The notes under the pieces are model-generated. The model searched no databases, was not told where the DNA came from, and was given only the letters and a program-made list of their open reading frames with translations. A stretch of 64,000 bases of DNA from the NCBI RefSeq assembly GCF_001625195.1, contig NC_054390.1, positions 372,001-436,000 on the forward strand, in the 5' to 3' direction. Made by a program: the position numbers and the translations under genes. The stretch's first letter is position 1; each line of letters opens with the position of its first letter. This stretch comes from Drechmeria coniospora. Its lineage: Eukaryota; Ascomycota; Sordariomycetes; Hypocreales; Ophiocordycipitaceae. Shown here in pieces: positions 45,901-59,110 of the stretch.

Positions 45901-48900
45901 AATGACAATCTTTGTAGGACAGCTTCCGGTGCATCCAATGGAAGGCAGAATTGTACTTGTTCCCGGCATTGGTCCAAAGGTCGTCTCAGTAATAAATCCA
46001 CCAGTCTGTGTAACGATAATTCTAGTAGGACACACTCCCGTACATCCTGACGATGGAAGAACAGTACTTGTACCAGGTGTTGGACCGTATGTCGATTCGG
46101 TAATTAGTCCGCCAGTAACAGTAATGACAATCTTTGTGGGACAGCTTCCGGTGCATCCAATGGAAGGCGGGATTGTACTTGTTCCCGGTATTGGCCCAAA
46201 GGTCGTCTCAGTAATAAATCCACCAGTCTGTGTAACGATAATTCTAGTAGGACACACTCCCGTACATCCAGACGATGGAAGAACAGTACTTGTACCAGGT
46301 GTTGGACCGTATGTAGATTCGGTAATTAGTCCGCCAGTAACAGTAATGACAATCTTTGTAGGACAGCTTCCAGTGCATCCAATGGAAGGCGGGATTGTAC
46401 TTGTTCCCGGCATTGGGCCAAAGGTTGTCTCAGTAATAAATCCACCAGTCTGTGTAATAATAATTCTAGTAGGACAACTTCCAGTGCATCCAATAGATGG
46501 GGGAATTGTACTTGTTCCAGGCATTGGCCCAACGGTCGTCTCAGTAATAAATCCACCAGTCTCTGTAACGATAATTCTAGTAGGACACACTCCCGTACAT
46601 CCTGACGATGGAAGAACAGTACTTGTACCAGGTGTTGGACCGTATGTAGATTCGGTAATTAGTCCGCCAGTAACAGTAATGACAATCTTTGTAGGACAGC
46701 TTCCAGTGCATCCAATGGAAGGCGGGATTGTACTTGTTCCCGGCATTGGGCCAAAGGTTGTCTCAGTAATAAATCCACCAGTCTGTGTAATGATAATTCT
46801 AGTAGGACAACTTCCAGTGCATCCAATAGATGGGGGAATTGTACTTGTTCCAGGCATTGGCCCAACGGTCGTCTCAGTAATAAATCCACCAGTCTCTGTA
46901 ACGATAATTCTAGTAGGACACACTCCCGTACATCCTGACGATGGAAGAACAGTACTTGTACCAGGTGTTGGACCGTATGTCGATTCGGTAATTAGTCCGC
47001 CAGTAACAGTAATGACAATCTTTGTAGGACAGCTTCCAGTGCATCCAATGGAAGGCGGGATTGTACTTGTTCCCGGCATTGGGCCAAAGGTCGTCTCAGT
47101 AATAAATCCACCAGTTTGTGTAACGATAATTCTAGTAGGACAACTTCCAGTGCATCCAATAGATGGGGGAATTGTACTTGTTCCAGGCATTGGCCCAAAG
47201 GTCGTCTCAGTAATAAATCCACCAGTCTGTGTAACGATAATTCTAGTAGGACACACTCCAGTACATCCTGACGAAGGAAGAACAGTACTTGTACCAGGTG
47301 TTGGACCGTATGTCGATTCGGTAATTAGTCCGCCAGTAACAGTAATGATAATCTTTGTAGGACAGCTTCCGATGCATCCAATGGAAGGTGAGATTGTACT
47401 TGTTCCCGGCATAGGGCCAAAGGTCGTCTCAGTAATAAATCCACCAGTCTGTGTAACGATAATTCTAGTCGGACACACTCCCGTACATCCTGACGATGGA
47501 AGAACAGTACTTGTACCAGGTGTTGGACCGTATGTCGATTCGGTAATTAGTCCGCCAGTAACAGTAATGACAATCTTTGTAGGACAGCTTCCAGTGCATC
47601 CAATGGAAGGCGGGATTGTACTTGTTCCCGGCATTGGCCCAAAGGTCGTCTCAGTAATAAATCCACCAGTCTGTGTAACGATAATTCTAGTAGGGCAACT
47701 TCCAGCGCATCCAATAGATGGGGGAATTGTACTTGTTCCAGGCATTGGCCCAAAGGTGGTCTCAGTAATAAATCCACCAGTCTCTGTTACAATAATTCTA
47801 GTAGGACACACTCCCGTACATCCTGACGATGGAAGAACAGTACTTGTACCAGGTGTTGGACCGTATGTCGATTCGGTAATTAGTCCGCCGGTAACGGTAA
47901 TAACAATTATTGTAGGACAGCTTCCGGTACATCCAATAGTGGGCGGGATTGTACTTGTTCCCGGCATTGGGCCAAAGGTCGTCTCAGTAATAAATCCACC
48001 AGTCTGTGTAACGATAATTCTAGTAGGACACACTCCCGTACATCCTGACGATGGAAGAACAATACTTGTACCAGGTGTTGGACCGTATGTCGATTCGGTA
48101 ATTAGTCCGCCAGTAACAGTAATGACAATCTTTGTAGGACAGCTTCCGATGCATCCAATGGAAGGAGGGATTGTACTTGTTCCCGGCATAGGGCCAAAGG
48201 TCGTCTCAGTAATAAATCCACCAGTCTGTGTAACGATAATTCTAGTCGGACACACTCCCGTACATCCTGACGATGGAAGAACAGTACTTGTACCAGGTGT
48301 CGGACCGTATGTCGATTCGGTAATTAGTCCGCCAGTAACAGTAATAACAATCTTTGTAGGACAGCTTCCGATGCATCCAATGGAAGGCGGGATTGTACTT
48401 GTTCCCGGCGTAGGGCCAAAGGTCGTCTCAGTAATAAATCCACCAGTCTGTGTAACGATAATTCTAGTAGGACACACTCCCGTACATCCTGACGAAGGAA
48501 GAACAGTACTTGTACCAGGTGTTGGACCGTATGTCGATTCGGTAATTAGTCCGCCAGTAACAGTAATGACAATCTTTGTAGGACAGCTTCCGATGCATCC
48601 AATGGGAGGCGGGATTATACTTGTTCCCGGCATTGGCCCAAAGGTTGTCTCAGTAATAAATCCACCAGTCTGTGTGACGATAATTCTAGTAGGACAACTT
48701 CCAGGGCATCCAATAGATGGGGGAATTGTACTTGTTCCAGGCATTGGCCCAAAGGTCGTCTCAGTAATAAATCCACCAGTCTGTGTAACGATAATTCTAG
48801 TAGGACACACTCCCGAACATCCTGACGATGGAAGAACAGTACTTGTACCAGGTGTTGGACCGTATGTCGATTCGGTAATTAGTCCGCCGGTAACGGTAAT

Positions 48901-51900
48901 GACAATCTTTGTAGGACAGCTTCCGATGCATCCAATGGAAGGCGGGATTGTACTTGTTCCCGGCATTGGCCCAAAGGTTGTCTCAGTAATAAATCCACCA
49001 GTCTGTGTGACGATAATTCTAGTAGGACAACTTCCAGTGCATCCAATAGGTGGGGGAATTGTACTTGTTCCAGGCATTGGGCCAAAGGTCGTCTCAGTAA
49101 TAAATCCACCAGTCTGTGTAACGATAATTCTAGTAGGACACACTCCCGTACATCCTGACGAAGGAAGAACAGTACTTGTACCAGGTGTTGGACCGTATGT
49201 CGATTCGGTAATTAGTCCGCCGGTAACGGTAATGACAATCTTTGTAGGACAGCTTCCGATGCATCCAATGGAAGGCGGGATTGTACTTGTTCCCGGCATA
49301 GGGCCGAAGGTCGTCTCAGTAATAAATCCACCAGTCTGTGTAACGATAATTCTAGTAGGACACGCTCCCGTACATCCTGACGATGGAGGTACAGTGCTTG
49401 TACCAGGTGTTGGACCGTACGTCGATTCGGTAATTAGTCCGCCAGTAACGGTAATAACAATCTTTGTAGGACAGCTTCCGGTACATCCAATAGTGGGCGG
49501 GATTGTACTTGTTCCCGGCATTGGGCCAAAGGTCGTCTCAGTAATAAATCCACCAGTCTGTGTAACGATAATTCTAGTAGGACACACTCCCGAACATCCT
49601 GACGATGGAAGTACAGTGCTTGTACCAGGTGTTGGACCGTACGTCGATTCGGTAATTAGTCCGCCGGTAACGGTAATAACAATCTTTGTAGGACAGCTTC
49701 CAGTGCATCCAATGGAAGGCGGGATTGTACTTGTTCCCGGCATTGGGCCAAAGGTCGTCTCAGTAATAAATCTACCAGTCTGTGTAACGATAATTCTAGT
49801 AGGACACACTCCCGAACATCCTGACGATGGAAGTACAGTGCTTGTACCAGGTGTTGGACCGTACGTCGATTCGGTAATTAGTCCGCCAGTAACAGTAATA
49901 ACAATCTTTGTAGGACAGCTTCCAGTGCATCCAATGGAAGGCGGGATTGTACTTGTTCCCGGTATTGGCCCAAAGGTCGTCTCAGTAATAAATCCACCAG
50001 TCTCTGTTATAATAATTCTAGTAGGACACACTCCCGAACATCCTGACGATGGAAGTACAGTGCTTGTACCAGGTGTTGGACCGTACGTCGATTCGGTAAT
50101 TAGTCCGCCAGTAACAGTAATTACAATCTTTGTAGGACAGCTTCCAGTGCATCCAATGGAAGGCAGGATTGTACTTGTTCCCGGCATTGGCCCAAAGGTC
50201 GTCTCAGTAATAAATCCACCAGTCTCTATAACGATAATTCTAGTAGGACAATTTCCAGTGCATCCAATGGAAGGCGGGATTGTACTTGTTCCCGGCATTG
50301 GGCCAAAGGTCGTCTCAGTAATAAATCCACCAGTCTCTGTAATAATAATTCTAGTAGGACACACTCCCGAACATCCTGACGATGGAAGTACAGTGCTTGT
50401 ACCAGGTGTTGGACCGTACGTCGATTCAGTAATTAGTCCGCCAGTAACAGTAATGACAATCTTTGTAGGACAGCTTCCAGTGCATCCAATGGAAGGCGGG
50501 ATTGTACTTGTTCCCGGCATTGGCCCAAAGGTTGTCTCAGTAATAAATCCACCAGTCTGTGTGACGATAATTCTAGTAGGACAACTTCCAGTGCATCCAA
50601 TAGGTGGGGGAATTGTACTTGTTCCAGGCATTGGGCCAAAGGTCGTCTCAGTAATAAATCCACCAGTCTGTGTAACGATAATTCTAGTAGGACACACTCC
50701 CGTACATCCTGACGAAGGAAGAACAGTACTTGTACCAGGTGTTGGACCGTATGTCGATTCGGTAATTAGTCCGCCGGTAACGGTAATGACAATCTTTGTA
50801 GGACAGCTTCCGATGCATCCAATGGAAGGCGGGATTGTACTTGTTCCCGGCATAGGGCCGAAGGTCGTCTCAGTAATAAATCCACCAGTCTGTGTAACGA
50901 TAATTCTAGTAGGACACGCTCCCGTACATCCTGACGATGGAGGTACAGTGCTTGTACCAGGTGTTGGACCGTACGTCGATTCGGTAATTAGTCCGCCAGT
51001 AACGGTAATAACAATCTTTGTAGGACAGCTTCCGGTACATCCAATAGTGGGCGGGATTGTACTTGTTCCCGGCATTGGGCCAAAGGTCGTCTCAGTAATA
51101 AATCCACCAGTCTGTGTAACGATAATTCTAGTAGGACACACTCCCGAACATCCTGACGATGGAAGTACAGTGCTTGTACCAGGTGTTGGACCGTACGTCG
51201 ATTCGGTAATTAGTCCGCCGGTAACGGTAATAACAATCTTTGTAGGACAGCTTCCAGTGCATCCAATGGAAGGCGGGATTGTACTTGTTCCCGGCATTGG
51301 GCCAAAGGTCGTCTCAGTAATAAATCTACCAGTCTGTGTAACGATAATTCTAGTAGGACACACTCCCGAACATCCTGACGATGGAAGTACAGTGCTTGTA
51401 CCAGGTGTTGGACCGTACGTCGATTCGGTAATTAGTCCGCCAGTAACAGTAATAACAATCTTTGTAGGACAGCTTCCAGTGCATCCAATGGAAGGCGGGA
51501 TTGTACTTGTTCCCGGTATTGGCCCAAAGGTCGTCTCAGTAATAAATCCACCAGTCTCTGTTATAATAATTCTAGTAGGACACACTCCCGAACATCCTGA
51601 CGATGGAAGTACAGTGCTTGTACCAGGTGTTGGACCGTACGTCGATTCGGTAATTAGTCCGCCAGTAACAGTAATTACAATCTTTGTAGGACAGCTTCCA
51701 GTGCATCCAATGGAAGGCAGGATTGTACTTGTTCCCGGCATTGGCCCAAAGGTCGTCTCAGTAATAAATCCACCAGTCTCTGTAACGATAATTCTAGTAG
51801 GACAATTTCCAGTGCATCCAATGGAAGGCGGGATTGTACTTGTTCCCGGCATTGGGCCAAAGGTCGTCTCAGTAATAAATCCACCAGTCTCTGTAATAAT

Positions 51901-54900
51901 AATTCTAGTAGGACACACTCCCGAACATCCTGACGATGGAAGTACAGTGCTTGTACCAGGTGTTGGACCGTACGTCGATTCAGTAATTAGTCCGCCAGTA
52001 ACAGTAATTACAATCTTTGTAGGACAGCTTCCAGTGCATCCAATGGAAGGCAGGATTGTACTTGTTCCCGGCATTGGCCCAAAGGTCGTCTCAGTAATAA
52101 ATCCACCAGTCTCTGTAACGATAATTCTAGTAGGACAATTTCCAGTGCATCCAATGGAAGGCGGGATTGTACTTGTTCCCGGCATTGGCCCAAAGGACGT
52201 CTCAGTAATAAATCCACCAGTCTCTGTAATAATAATTCTAGTAGGACACACTCCCGAACATCCTGACGATGGAAGTACAGTGCTTGTACCAGGTGTTGGA
52301 CCGTACGTCGATTCGGTAATTAGTCCGCCAGTAACAGTAATAACAATCTTTGTAGGACAGCTTCCAGTGCATCCAATGGAAGGCGGGATTGTACTTGTTC
52401 CCGGCATTGGCCCAAAGGTCGTCTCAGTAATAAATACACCAGTCTCTGTAATAATAATTCTAGTAGGACACACTCCCGAACATCCTGACGATGGAAGTAC
52501 AGTGCTTGTACCAGGTGTTGGACCGTACGTCGATTCGGTAATTAGTCCGCCAGTAACAGTAATTACAATCTTTGTAGGACATCTTCCAGTGCATCCAATG
52601 GAAGGCAGGATTGTACTTGTTCCCGGCATTGGCCCAAAGGTCGTCTCAGTAATAAATCCACCAGTCTCTGTAACGATAATTCTAGTAGGACAATTTCCAG
52701 TGCATCCAATGGAAGGCGGGATTGTACTTGTTCCCGGCATTGGGCCAAAGGTCGTCTCAGTAATAAATCCACCAGTCTCTGTAATAATAATTCTAGTAGG
52801 ACACACTCCCGAACATCCTGACGATGGAAGTACAGTGCTTGTACCAGGTGTTGGACCGTACGTCGATTCAGTAATTAGTCCGCCAGTAACAGTAATTACA
52901 ATCTTTGTAGGACAGCTTCCAGTGCATCCAATGGAAGGCAGGATTGTACTTGTTCCCGGCATTGGCCCAAAGGTCGTCTCAGTAATAAATCCACCAGTCT
53001 CTGTAACGATAATTCTAGTAGGACAATTTCCAGTGCATCCAATGGAAGGCGGGATTGTACTTGTTCCCGGCATTGGCCCAAAGGTCGTCTCAGTAATAAA
53101 TCCACCAGTCTCTGTAATAATAATTCTAGTAGGACACACTCCCGAACATCCTGACGATGGAAGTACAGTGCTTGTACCAGGTGTTGGACCGTACGTCGAT
53201 TCGGTAATTAGTCTGCCTGTAACAGTAATTACAATCTTTGTAGGACAGCTTCCAGTGCATCCAATGGAAGGCAGGATTGTACTTGTTCCCGGCATTGGCC
53301 CAAATGTCGTCTCAGTAATAAATCCACCAGTCTGTGTAACGATAATTCTAGTAGGACAATTTCCAATGCATCCAATGGAAGGCGGGATTGTACTTGTTCC
53401 CGGCATTGGCCCAAAGGTCGTCTCAGTACTAAATCCACCAGTCTCTGTAACGATAATTCTAGTAGGACAAACTCCCGAACATCCTGACGATGGAAGTACA
53501 GTGCTTGTACCAGGTGTTGGACCGTACGTCGATTCGGTAATTAGTCCGCCAGTAACAGTAATTACAATCTTTGTAGGACAGCTTCCAGAGCATCCAATGG
53601 AAGGCGGGATTGTACTTGTTCCCGGCATTGGTCCAAAGGTCGTCTTAGTAATATATCCACCAGTCTCTGTAACGATAATTCTAGTAGGACACACTCCCGT
53701 ACATCCTGAGGATGGAAGAATAGTACTTGTTCCCGGAATTGGCCCAAAGGTCGTGTTAGTAATAAATCCACCAGTCTCTGTAACGATAATTCTAGTAGGA
53801 CACACTCCCGTACATCCTGAGGATGGAAGAATAGTACTTGTTCCCGGAATTGGCCCAAAGGTCGTCTCAGTAATAAATCCACCAGTCTCTGTAACGATAA
53901 TTCTAGTAGGACATATTCCCGTACATCCTGAGGATGGAAGAATAGTACTTGTACCAGGTGTTGGACCGTACGTCCACTCGGTAATTAATCCGCCAGTAAC
54001 AGTAATGACAACCTTTGCAGGACAGCTTCCAGTGCATCCAATGGAAGGCGGGATTGTACTTGTTCCCGGCATTGGGCCAAAGGTCGTCTCAGTAATAAAT
54101 CCACCAGTCTGTGTAACGATAATTCTAGTCGGACACAATCCCGTACATCCTGACGATGGAAGTACAGTACTTGTACCAGGTGTTGGACCGTACGTCAATT
54201 CGGTAATCATTCCGCCGGTAACGGTAATAACAATCTTTGTAGGACAGCTTCCGATGCATCCAATAGATGGGGGGATTGTACTTGTTCCCGGCATTGGGCC
54301 AAAGGTCGTCTCAGTAATAAATCCACCAGTCTTTGTAACGATAATTCTAGTAGGACACGTTCTCGTACATCCTGACGATGGAAGAATCGTACTTGTACCA
54401 GGTGTTGGACCGTACGTCAATTCGGTAATCATTCCGCCGGTAACGGTAATAACAATCTTTGTAGGACAGCTTCCGATGCATCCAATAGATGGCGGGATTA
54501 CACTTGTTCCTGGCATTGGCCCAAAGGTCGTCTCAGTAATAAATCCACCAGTCTCTGTAACGATTATTCTCGTAGGACACACTCCCGTACATCCTAACGA
54601 TGGAAGAACAGTACTTGTACCAGGTGTTGGACCGTACGTCGATTCGGTAATTAATCCGCCGGTAACGGTAATTAATCCGTCGGTAACGGTAATGACAATC
54701 TTTATAGGACAGTTTCCGATACATCCCATAGACGGCGGGATTGTACTTGTTCCTGGTATTGACCCAAATGTTGTCTCAGTGATAAATCCACCAGTCTCTG
54801 TAACGATAATTCTAGTAGGACACACTCCCGTACATCCTAACGATGGAAGAACAGTACTTGTACCAGGTGTTGGACCGTATGTCGATTCGGTAATTAGTCC

Positions 54901-57044
54901 GCCGGTAACGGTAATAACAATTTTTGTAGGACAGCTTCCAGTACATCCAATAGAAGGCGGGATTGTACTTGTTCCCGGTATTGGCCCAAAGGTTGTCTCT
55001 GTAATAAATCCACTAGCCTCTGTAACGATAATTCTAGTAGGACACACTCCCGTACATCCCGAGGATGGATGAATAGTACTTGTACCAGCTGTTGGACCGT
55101 ACGTCGATTCGGTAATTAGTCCACCGGTAACGGTAATAACAATCTTTGTAGGACAGCTTCCGATACATCCAATAGACGGCGGGATTGTACTTGTTCCCGG
55201 TATTGACCCAAATATCGTCTCAGTGATAAATCCACCAGTCTCTGTAACGATAATTCTAGTAGGACACAACCCCGTACATCCTAATGATGGAAGAACAGTA
55301 CTTGTACCAGGTGTTGGTCCGTACGTCAATTCGGTAATTAGTCCACCGGTAACCGTAATGACAATCTTTGTAGGACAGTTTCCAGTGCATCCAATGGAAG
55401 GCGGGATTGTACTTGTTCCCGGCATCGGCCCAAAGGTCTTTTCAGTAATAAATCCACCAGTCTCTGTAACGATAATTCTAGTTGGACATACTCCTGTACA
55501 TCCCGAGGATGGAAGAATGGTACTTGTTCCCGGTATTGGGCCAAAGGTCGTCTTAGTAATAAATCCACCAGTCTCTGTAACGATAATTCTAGTAGGACAT
55601 ACTCCTGTACATCCCGAGGATGGAAGAACAGTACTTGTACCAGGTGTTGGACCGTACGTCGATTCGGTAATTAATCCGCCTGTAACGGTAATAACAATTT
55701 TTGTAGGACAGTCTCCGGTGCATCCAATGGACGGCGGGATTGTACTTGTTCCCGGCATTGGGCCAAAGGTCGTCTTAGTAATAAATCCACCAGTCTCTGT
55801 AACGATAATTCTAGTAGGACACACTCCCGTACATCCTGACGATGGAAGAATAGTACTTGTTCCCGGTATTGGCCCAAAGGTCGTCTCAGTGATAAATCCA
55901 CCAGTCTCTGTAAAGATAATTCTAGTAGGACAGCTTCCAGTGCATCCAATAGAAGGTGGTATTGTACTTGTTCCCGGTATTGGCCCAAAGGTCGTCTCTG
56001 TAATAAATCCACCAGTCTCTGTAACGATAATTCTAGTTGGACAAACTCCCGTACATCCTGAGGATGGAAGAATAGTACTTGTTCCCGGCATTGGGCCAAA
56101 GGTCGTCTCAGTAATAAATCCACCAGTCTCTGTAACGATAATTCTAGTAGGACATACTCCCGTACATCCTGACGATGGAAGAATAGTACTTGTACCAGGT
56201 GTTGGACCGTACGTCGATTCGGTAATTAGTCCGCCAGTAACAGTAATAACAATTTTTGTAGGACAGCCTCCAGTGCATCCAATGGAAGGCGGGATTGTAC
56301 TTGTTCCCGGCATTGGCCCAAAGGTCGTCTTTGTAATAAATCCACCAGTCTTTGTAACGATAATTCTAGTAGGACAGCTTCCAGTGCATCCAATGGAAGG
56401 CTGGATTGTACTTGTTCCCGGCATTGGGCCAAAGGTCGTCTCAGTAATAAATCCACCAGTCTCTGTAACGATAATTCTAGTAGGACACACTCCCGTACAT
56501 CCTGACGATGGAAGAATAGTACTTGTACCGGGTGTTGGACCGTACGTCGATTCGGTAATTAGTCCGCCAGTAACAGTAATGACAATCTTTGTAGGACAGC
56601 TTCCAGTGCATCCAATGGAAGGCGGGATTGTACTTGTTCCCGGCATTGGGCCAAAGGTCGTCTCAGTAATAAATCCACCAGTCTCTGTAACGATAATTCT
56701 AGTAGGACACACTCCCGTACATCCTGACGATGGAAGAATAGTACTTGTACCAGGTGTTGGACCGTACGTCGTTTCGGTAATTAGTCCGCCGGTAACGCTG
56801 ATGACAATCTTTCTATCTGGATACGAAGTCCATATCCTGGAACGTTTATTAACTTTCTTTTTCATATTTTGGGAAACAGTTGAATTTCAATGTACCTAAT
56901 ATTTTGGCTTTGTATTGTAGTTCCGGAGCATATTATTTCAATTGGCTGAAAATCAACTCGTATCTTCCGTTCATTATTATATTCCAGCTTTTGAGCGAGG
57001 TTAAGAAAAATAAAGAAAATAGCAAATATTATATAACACTTCAT
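42958..57044 (-). CDS. Giant 4,675-residue repeat surface protein with Ig-like C-terminal region
   Basis: The model joins 57044-56896 and 56836-42958. Exon 1 encodes a signal peptide (MKCYIIFAIFFIFLNLAQ) and VDFQPIEIICSGTTIQSQN. The intron is GTACAT...TTCCAG, 59 nt, phase 2 at an Arg codon. Residues about 60-3715 are about 99 units of 37 residues alternating between TYGPTPGTSTVLPSSGC- and TFGPMPGTSTIPPSIGC-types, each with a paired Cys (GCTGVCPTRIIVT). Residues about 3735-4410 are about 18 units of another 37-residue type (TWTGLGTTTTTVPPSGT). The final 265 residues include an Ig-like segment (GVSDGSGLVALPVITF, LITATAAGASNATAEI) resembling invasin-type Big domains, and a Cys-containing terminal domain that I do not recognise. 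No GLEYA domain, GPI signal or transmembrane helix is seen. It is probably wall-exposed. Confidence 0.82.
43780..45780 (-). repeat. 111-bp coding array, TWTG type, about 18 copies
   Basis: Units of exactly 111 bp encode QSYVVTTQTWTGLGTTTTTV followed by PPSGTIPGTIIIQTP. Near-identical two- and three-unit blocks recur, showing repeated local duplication. Confidence 0.9.
45830..56800 (-). repeat. 111-bp coding array, GPTPGTST type, about 99 copies
   Basis: The basic unit is 111 bp. Two or three units form higher-order periods of 222 and 333 bp that are regular over long stretches (for example identical blocks 333 bp apart near 46326, 46659 and 46992, and near 52563, 52896 and 53229). The antisense strand is stop-free for more than 9 kb as a by-product. 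Confidence 0.92.
48930..52007 (-). repeat. Recent 1,554-bp tandem duplication inside the 111-bp array
   Basis: Bases 48930-50453 match 50484-52007 at an offset of 1,554 bp, exactly 14 units of 111 bp. By eye I found one substitution (near 50226 against 51780). A full alignment was not possible. Confidence 0.82.
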
Positions 57045-58059
57045 TTTTAAGATCTACTTGGAATTCTTTTAGTAATGGAACAGTTTGCGATAGTATAAAG
57101 AATATTATTAAAGTGTAATGTTTTCTTTGTACTATTATGAATCTGGTTTGTGAATATTTATTGCGAACATACCTTGGTATTAATGGAATCGTATTATAAT
57201 ATCTAGGAAACTTATTCTTAATGCAAGATCTTAGGTATTGGTTTAATATTTGAATTAGGGTATGGTTGTTTCCTTATATGCTAATGGATTTGAAACGGCA
57301 CAATTATAGGCCGGACAATATACTGAACTTGTTAGAGGATCTGCTGTTATGCGGTATAATGAGTATGAGTTTATACTAGTTACACTATATAGTTCGATAC
57401 CAAAATTAGTGTGGTGGGTCTAATACTATCTATAGTAAACTACTATAATTCTAAATCATATGAGTCGGTTGAAAAGTCTGTTTACGAGTCTGAGTCTGGG
57501 AATACGGACAGTCTCTATACGTAAGCTAGAATGATAGGACATACCCTACCTGATACAACCAAGACTGGAAGGTGGAGGAAATCAAGGAATACTATCAATC
57601 ATTCAATCCATACATTCGTATCTCCAATCCTTTCGACAGCAACAGATGTTATTATATTATTATCCTAAACTTTTAACAATACTACTGTCAGGAGCAATTG
57701 TACTGAAGACAGGTGGCTAACATCTGGTTCGGCAAACAGTATACACAAAATAATACTTTAATTTTCAGTTCAAGTAGACTCAAATTATAAAATATAGAGC
57801 AATAGAATGGAGCATTGCTTGAAGGATAAATGGTCCAGACCCGTTTTAATTACGAAGCGTACATATACGAGAACTTTAAAATAAACTTCAACTTTCAAAG
57901 CGCCCTATTAGATCAACTAGAACTTTTGTTACCTGATTGTAAGGTTTTTTGAAGATCATGACTAAAATTCCTAATGTTATGGCCACCTAAATAGCTATAT
58001 AGTACTTCTAGTTGAGACTTTATTTCTAAACTATTAGTCGTACTAGTAGTCGTACTAGT
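57045..58059. other. AT-rich upstream region of the 4,675-residue gene
   Basis: About 1 kb of AT-rich sequence without a recognisable gene or regular repeat. It should contain the promoter, but no element stands out. Confidence 0.45.
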
Positions 58060-58700
58060 AGTAGTAGTAGCAGCTGGGTATAGCCACCGCTTGATTATAG
58101 CAGCCTTTTCGTCTCCTGTACCGAGTCCCCTGTATACTCTTGTCACCCTAGTAGTCCGGGTACCTCAGAGACCTAGTCCTTTGTGTGGCAGTATACAATA
58201 ATACGGTCGCGGCTGCTATCAAAGAAATCCTCTGTGCAGTAGTACCGTACTAGGGTATCTGCCCAGGACTGTAGGGAACCCGACTGTCTTTGGTGTATAA
58301 CGTTATACTGTAGGTTCGGTCGGTCTGTTGAAGCTCGAATAACCGTAGTCGTAAGAGCTTGTTGTGCTGAATAAATGTCTCAAGAAAGCAGGGCGTTAGG
58401 GTTGCAACGTTCTGTACAAACCAGCCAAGCTGGACCATCGATCTTCTGTAGTTACTAGCCGTAATCGTTAGGTGACATTCGTCAATAACGATACGGTCCA
58501 GCTGCTAACGGGTTTCCAGCCGGCTAGCGTATTCTAGGAAGCTCTCTGTAGTAGCAGCCTCAGTAGAGACAAGTATCAGGGGTGCTTGCTGCCTTTGTTA
58601 TCCCTTGTAGCCAAATAACGTATCGGAGGCCAATGGCATTCAGGTACGTACATATGTTATTCCGTAGTGCTACTGTAGGTAGAACAAAGATTGTAGTTCC
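58060..58700 (-). pseudogene. Decayed RecQ-like DExH helicase fragment
   Basis: Read on the minus strand the remnant shows, in order, NAIGLRYVIW, ILVSTEAATTESFLEYASRL, LDRIVIDECHLTITASNYRR (Walker B, DECH box, near 58470-58499), QLGWFVQNVATLTPCF and, after stops, RIIVYCHTKD (motif IV, near 58170-58208) with VQETKRLL. The DECH box and its surroundings fit RecQ-type SF2 helicases, including those found near fungal telomeres. At least one frameshift (in the ACCCCTGATACTTGTC stretch) and several stops (after ETR, GQIP and HTKD) show it is dead. Both ends are missing. Confidence 0.6.
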
Positions 58701-58849
58701 AGTACCATTAAGGGAAGCAGCAACAGTAACAATAAGTGTTTTCCTACATCCTGTACCAACTACAACTATACTAAAGTATCTAACGCCACTAACACTAAAG
58801 TCTAACTGTCTGGTAGAGTAACTTATAGTTTTTTTATTTTAGTAATGCT

Positions 58850-59110
58850 TACTATCTAAAAGTATATTTTACGACTATCTTTGAGTTCTAAACCTATATC
58901 ATACAACTGCTTTTAAGTTTAATAGGTCATACTTTACGACTGCTTTTGAGTTCTGAAGTTATACTTTACGACTGTTTTTAAGTTCACAAGTTATATTTTA
59001 CGAGACTGATTTTAAGTTCGAGAAGTATTGAATTATACGACTGTTTTTAAGTTCAAGTTATACTTCACGCCTACTTTTTAAGTTCAGGAGTCATATTTCC
59101 CGACTGCTTT
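58850..59110. repeat. Minisatellite TTTACGACTGCTTTTAAGTT, reverse orientation
   Basis: About seven imperfect units of 30-45 bp contain TATACTTTACGACTG and TTTTTAAGTTC. They are the reverse complement of the larger array at 60060-61010. Confidence 0.8.

Noticed and set aside
45842..55072. A 3,076-codon open frame on the plus strand opposite the 4,675-residue gene
   Set aside because: It is the antisense of a 111-bp repeat that lacks stops in that phase. It has no signal peptide or domain, and the sense strand has an N-terminal signal exon and a coherent C-terminus.
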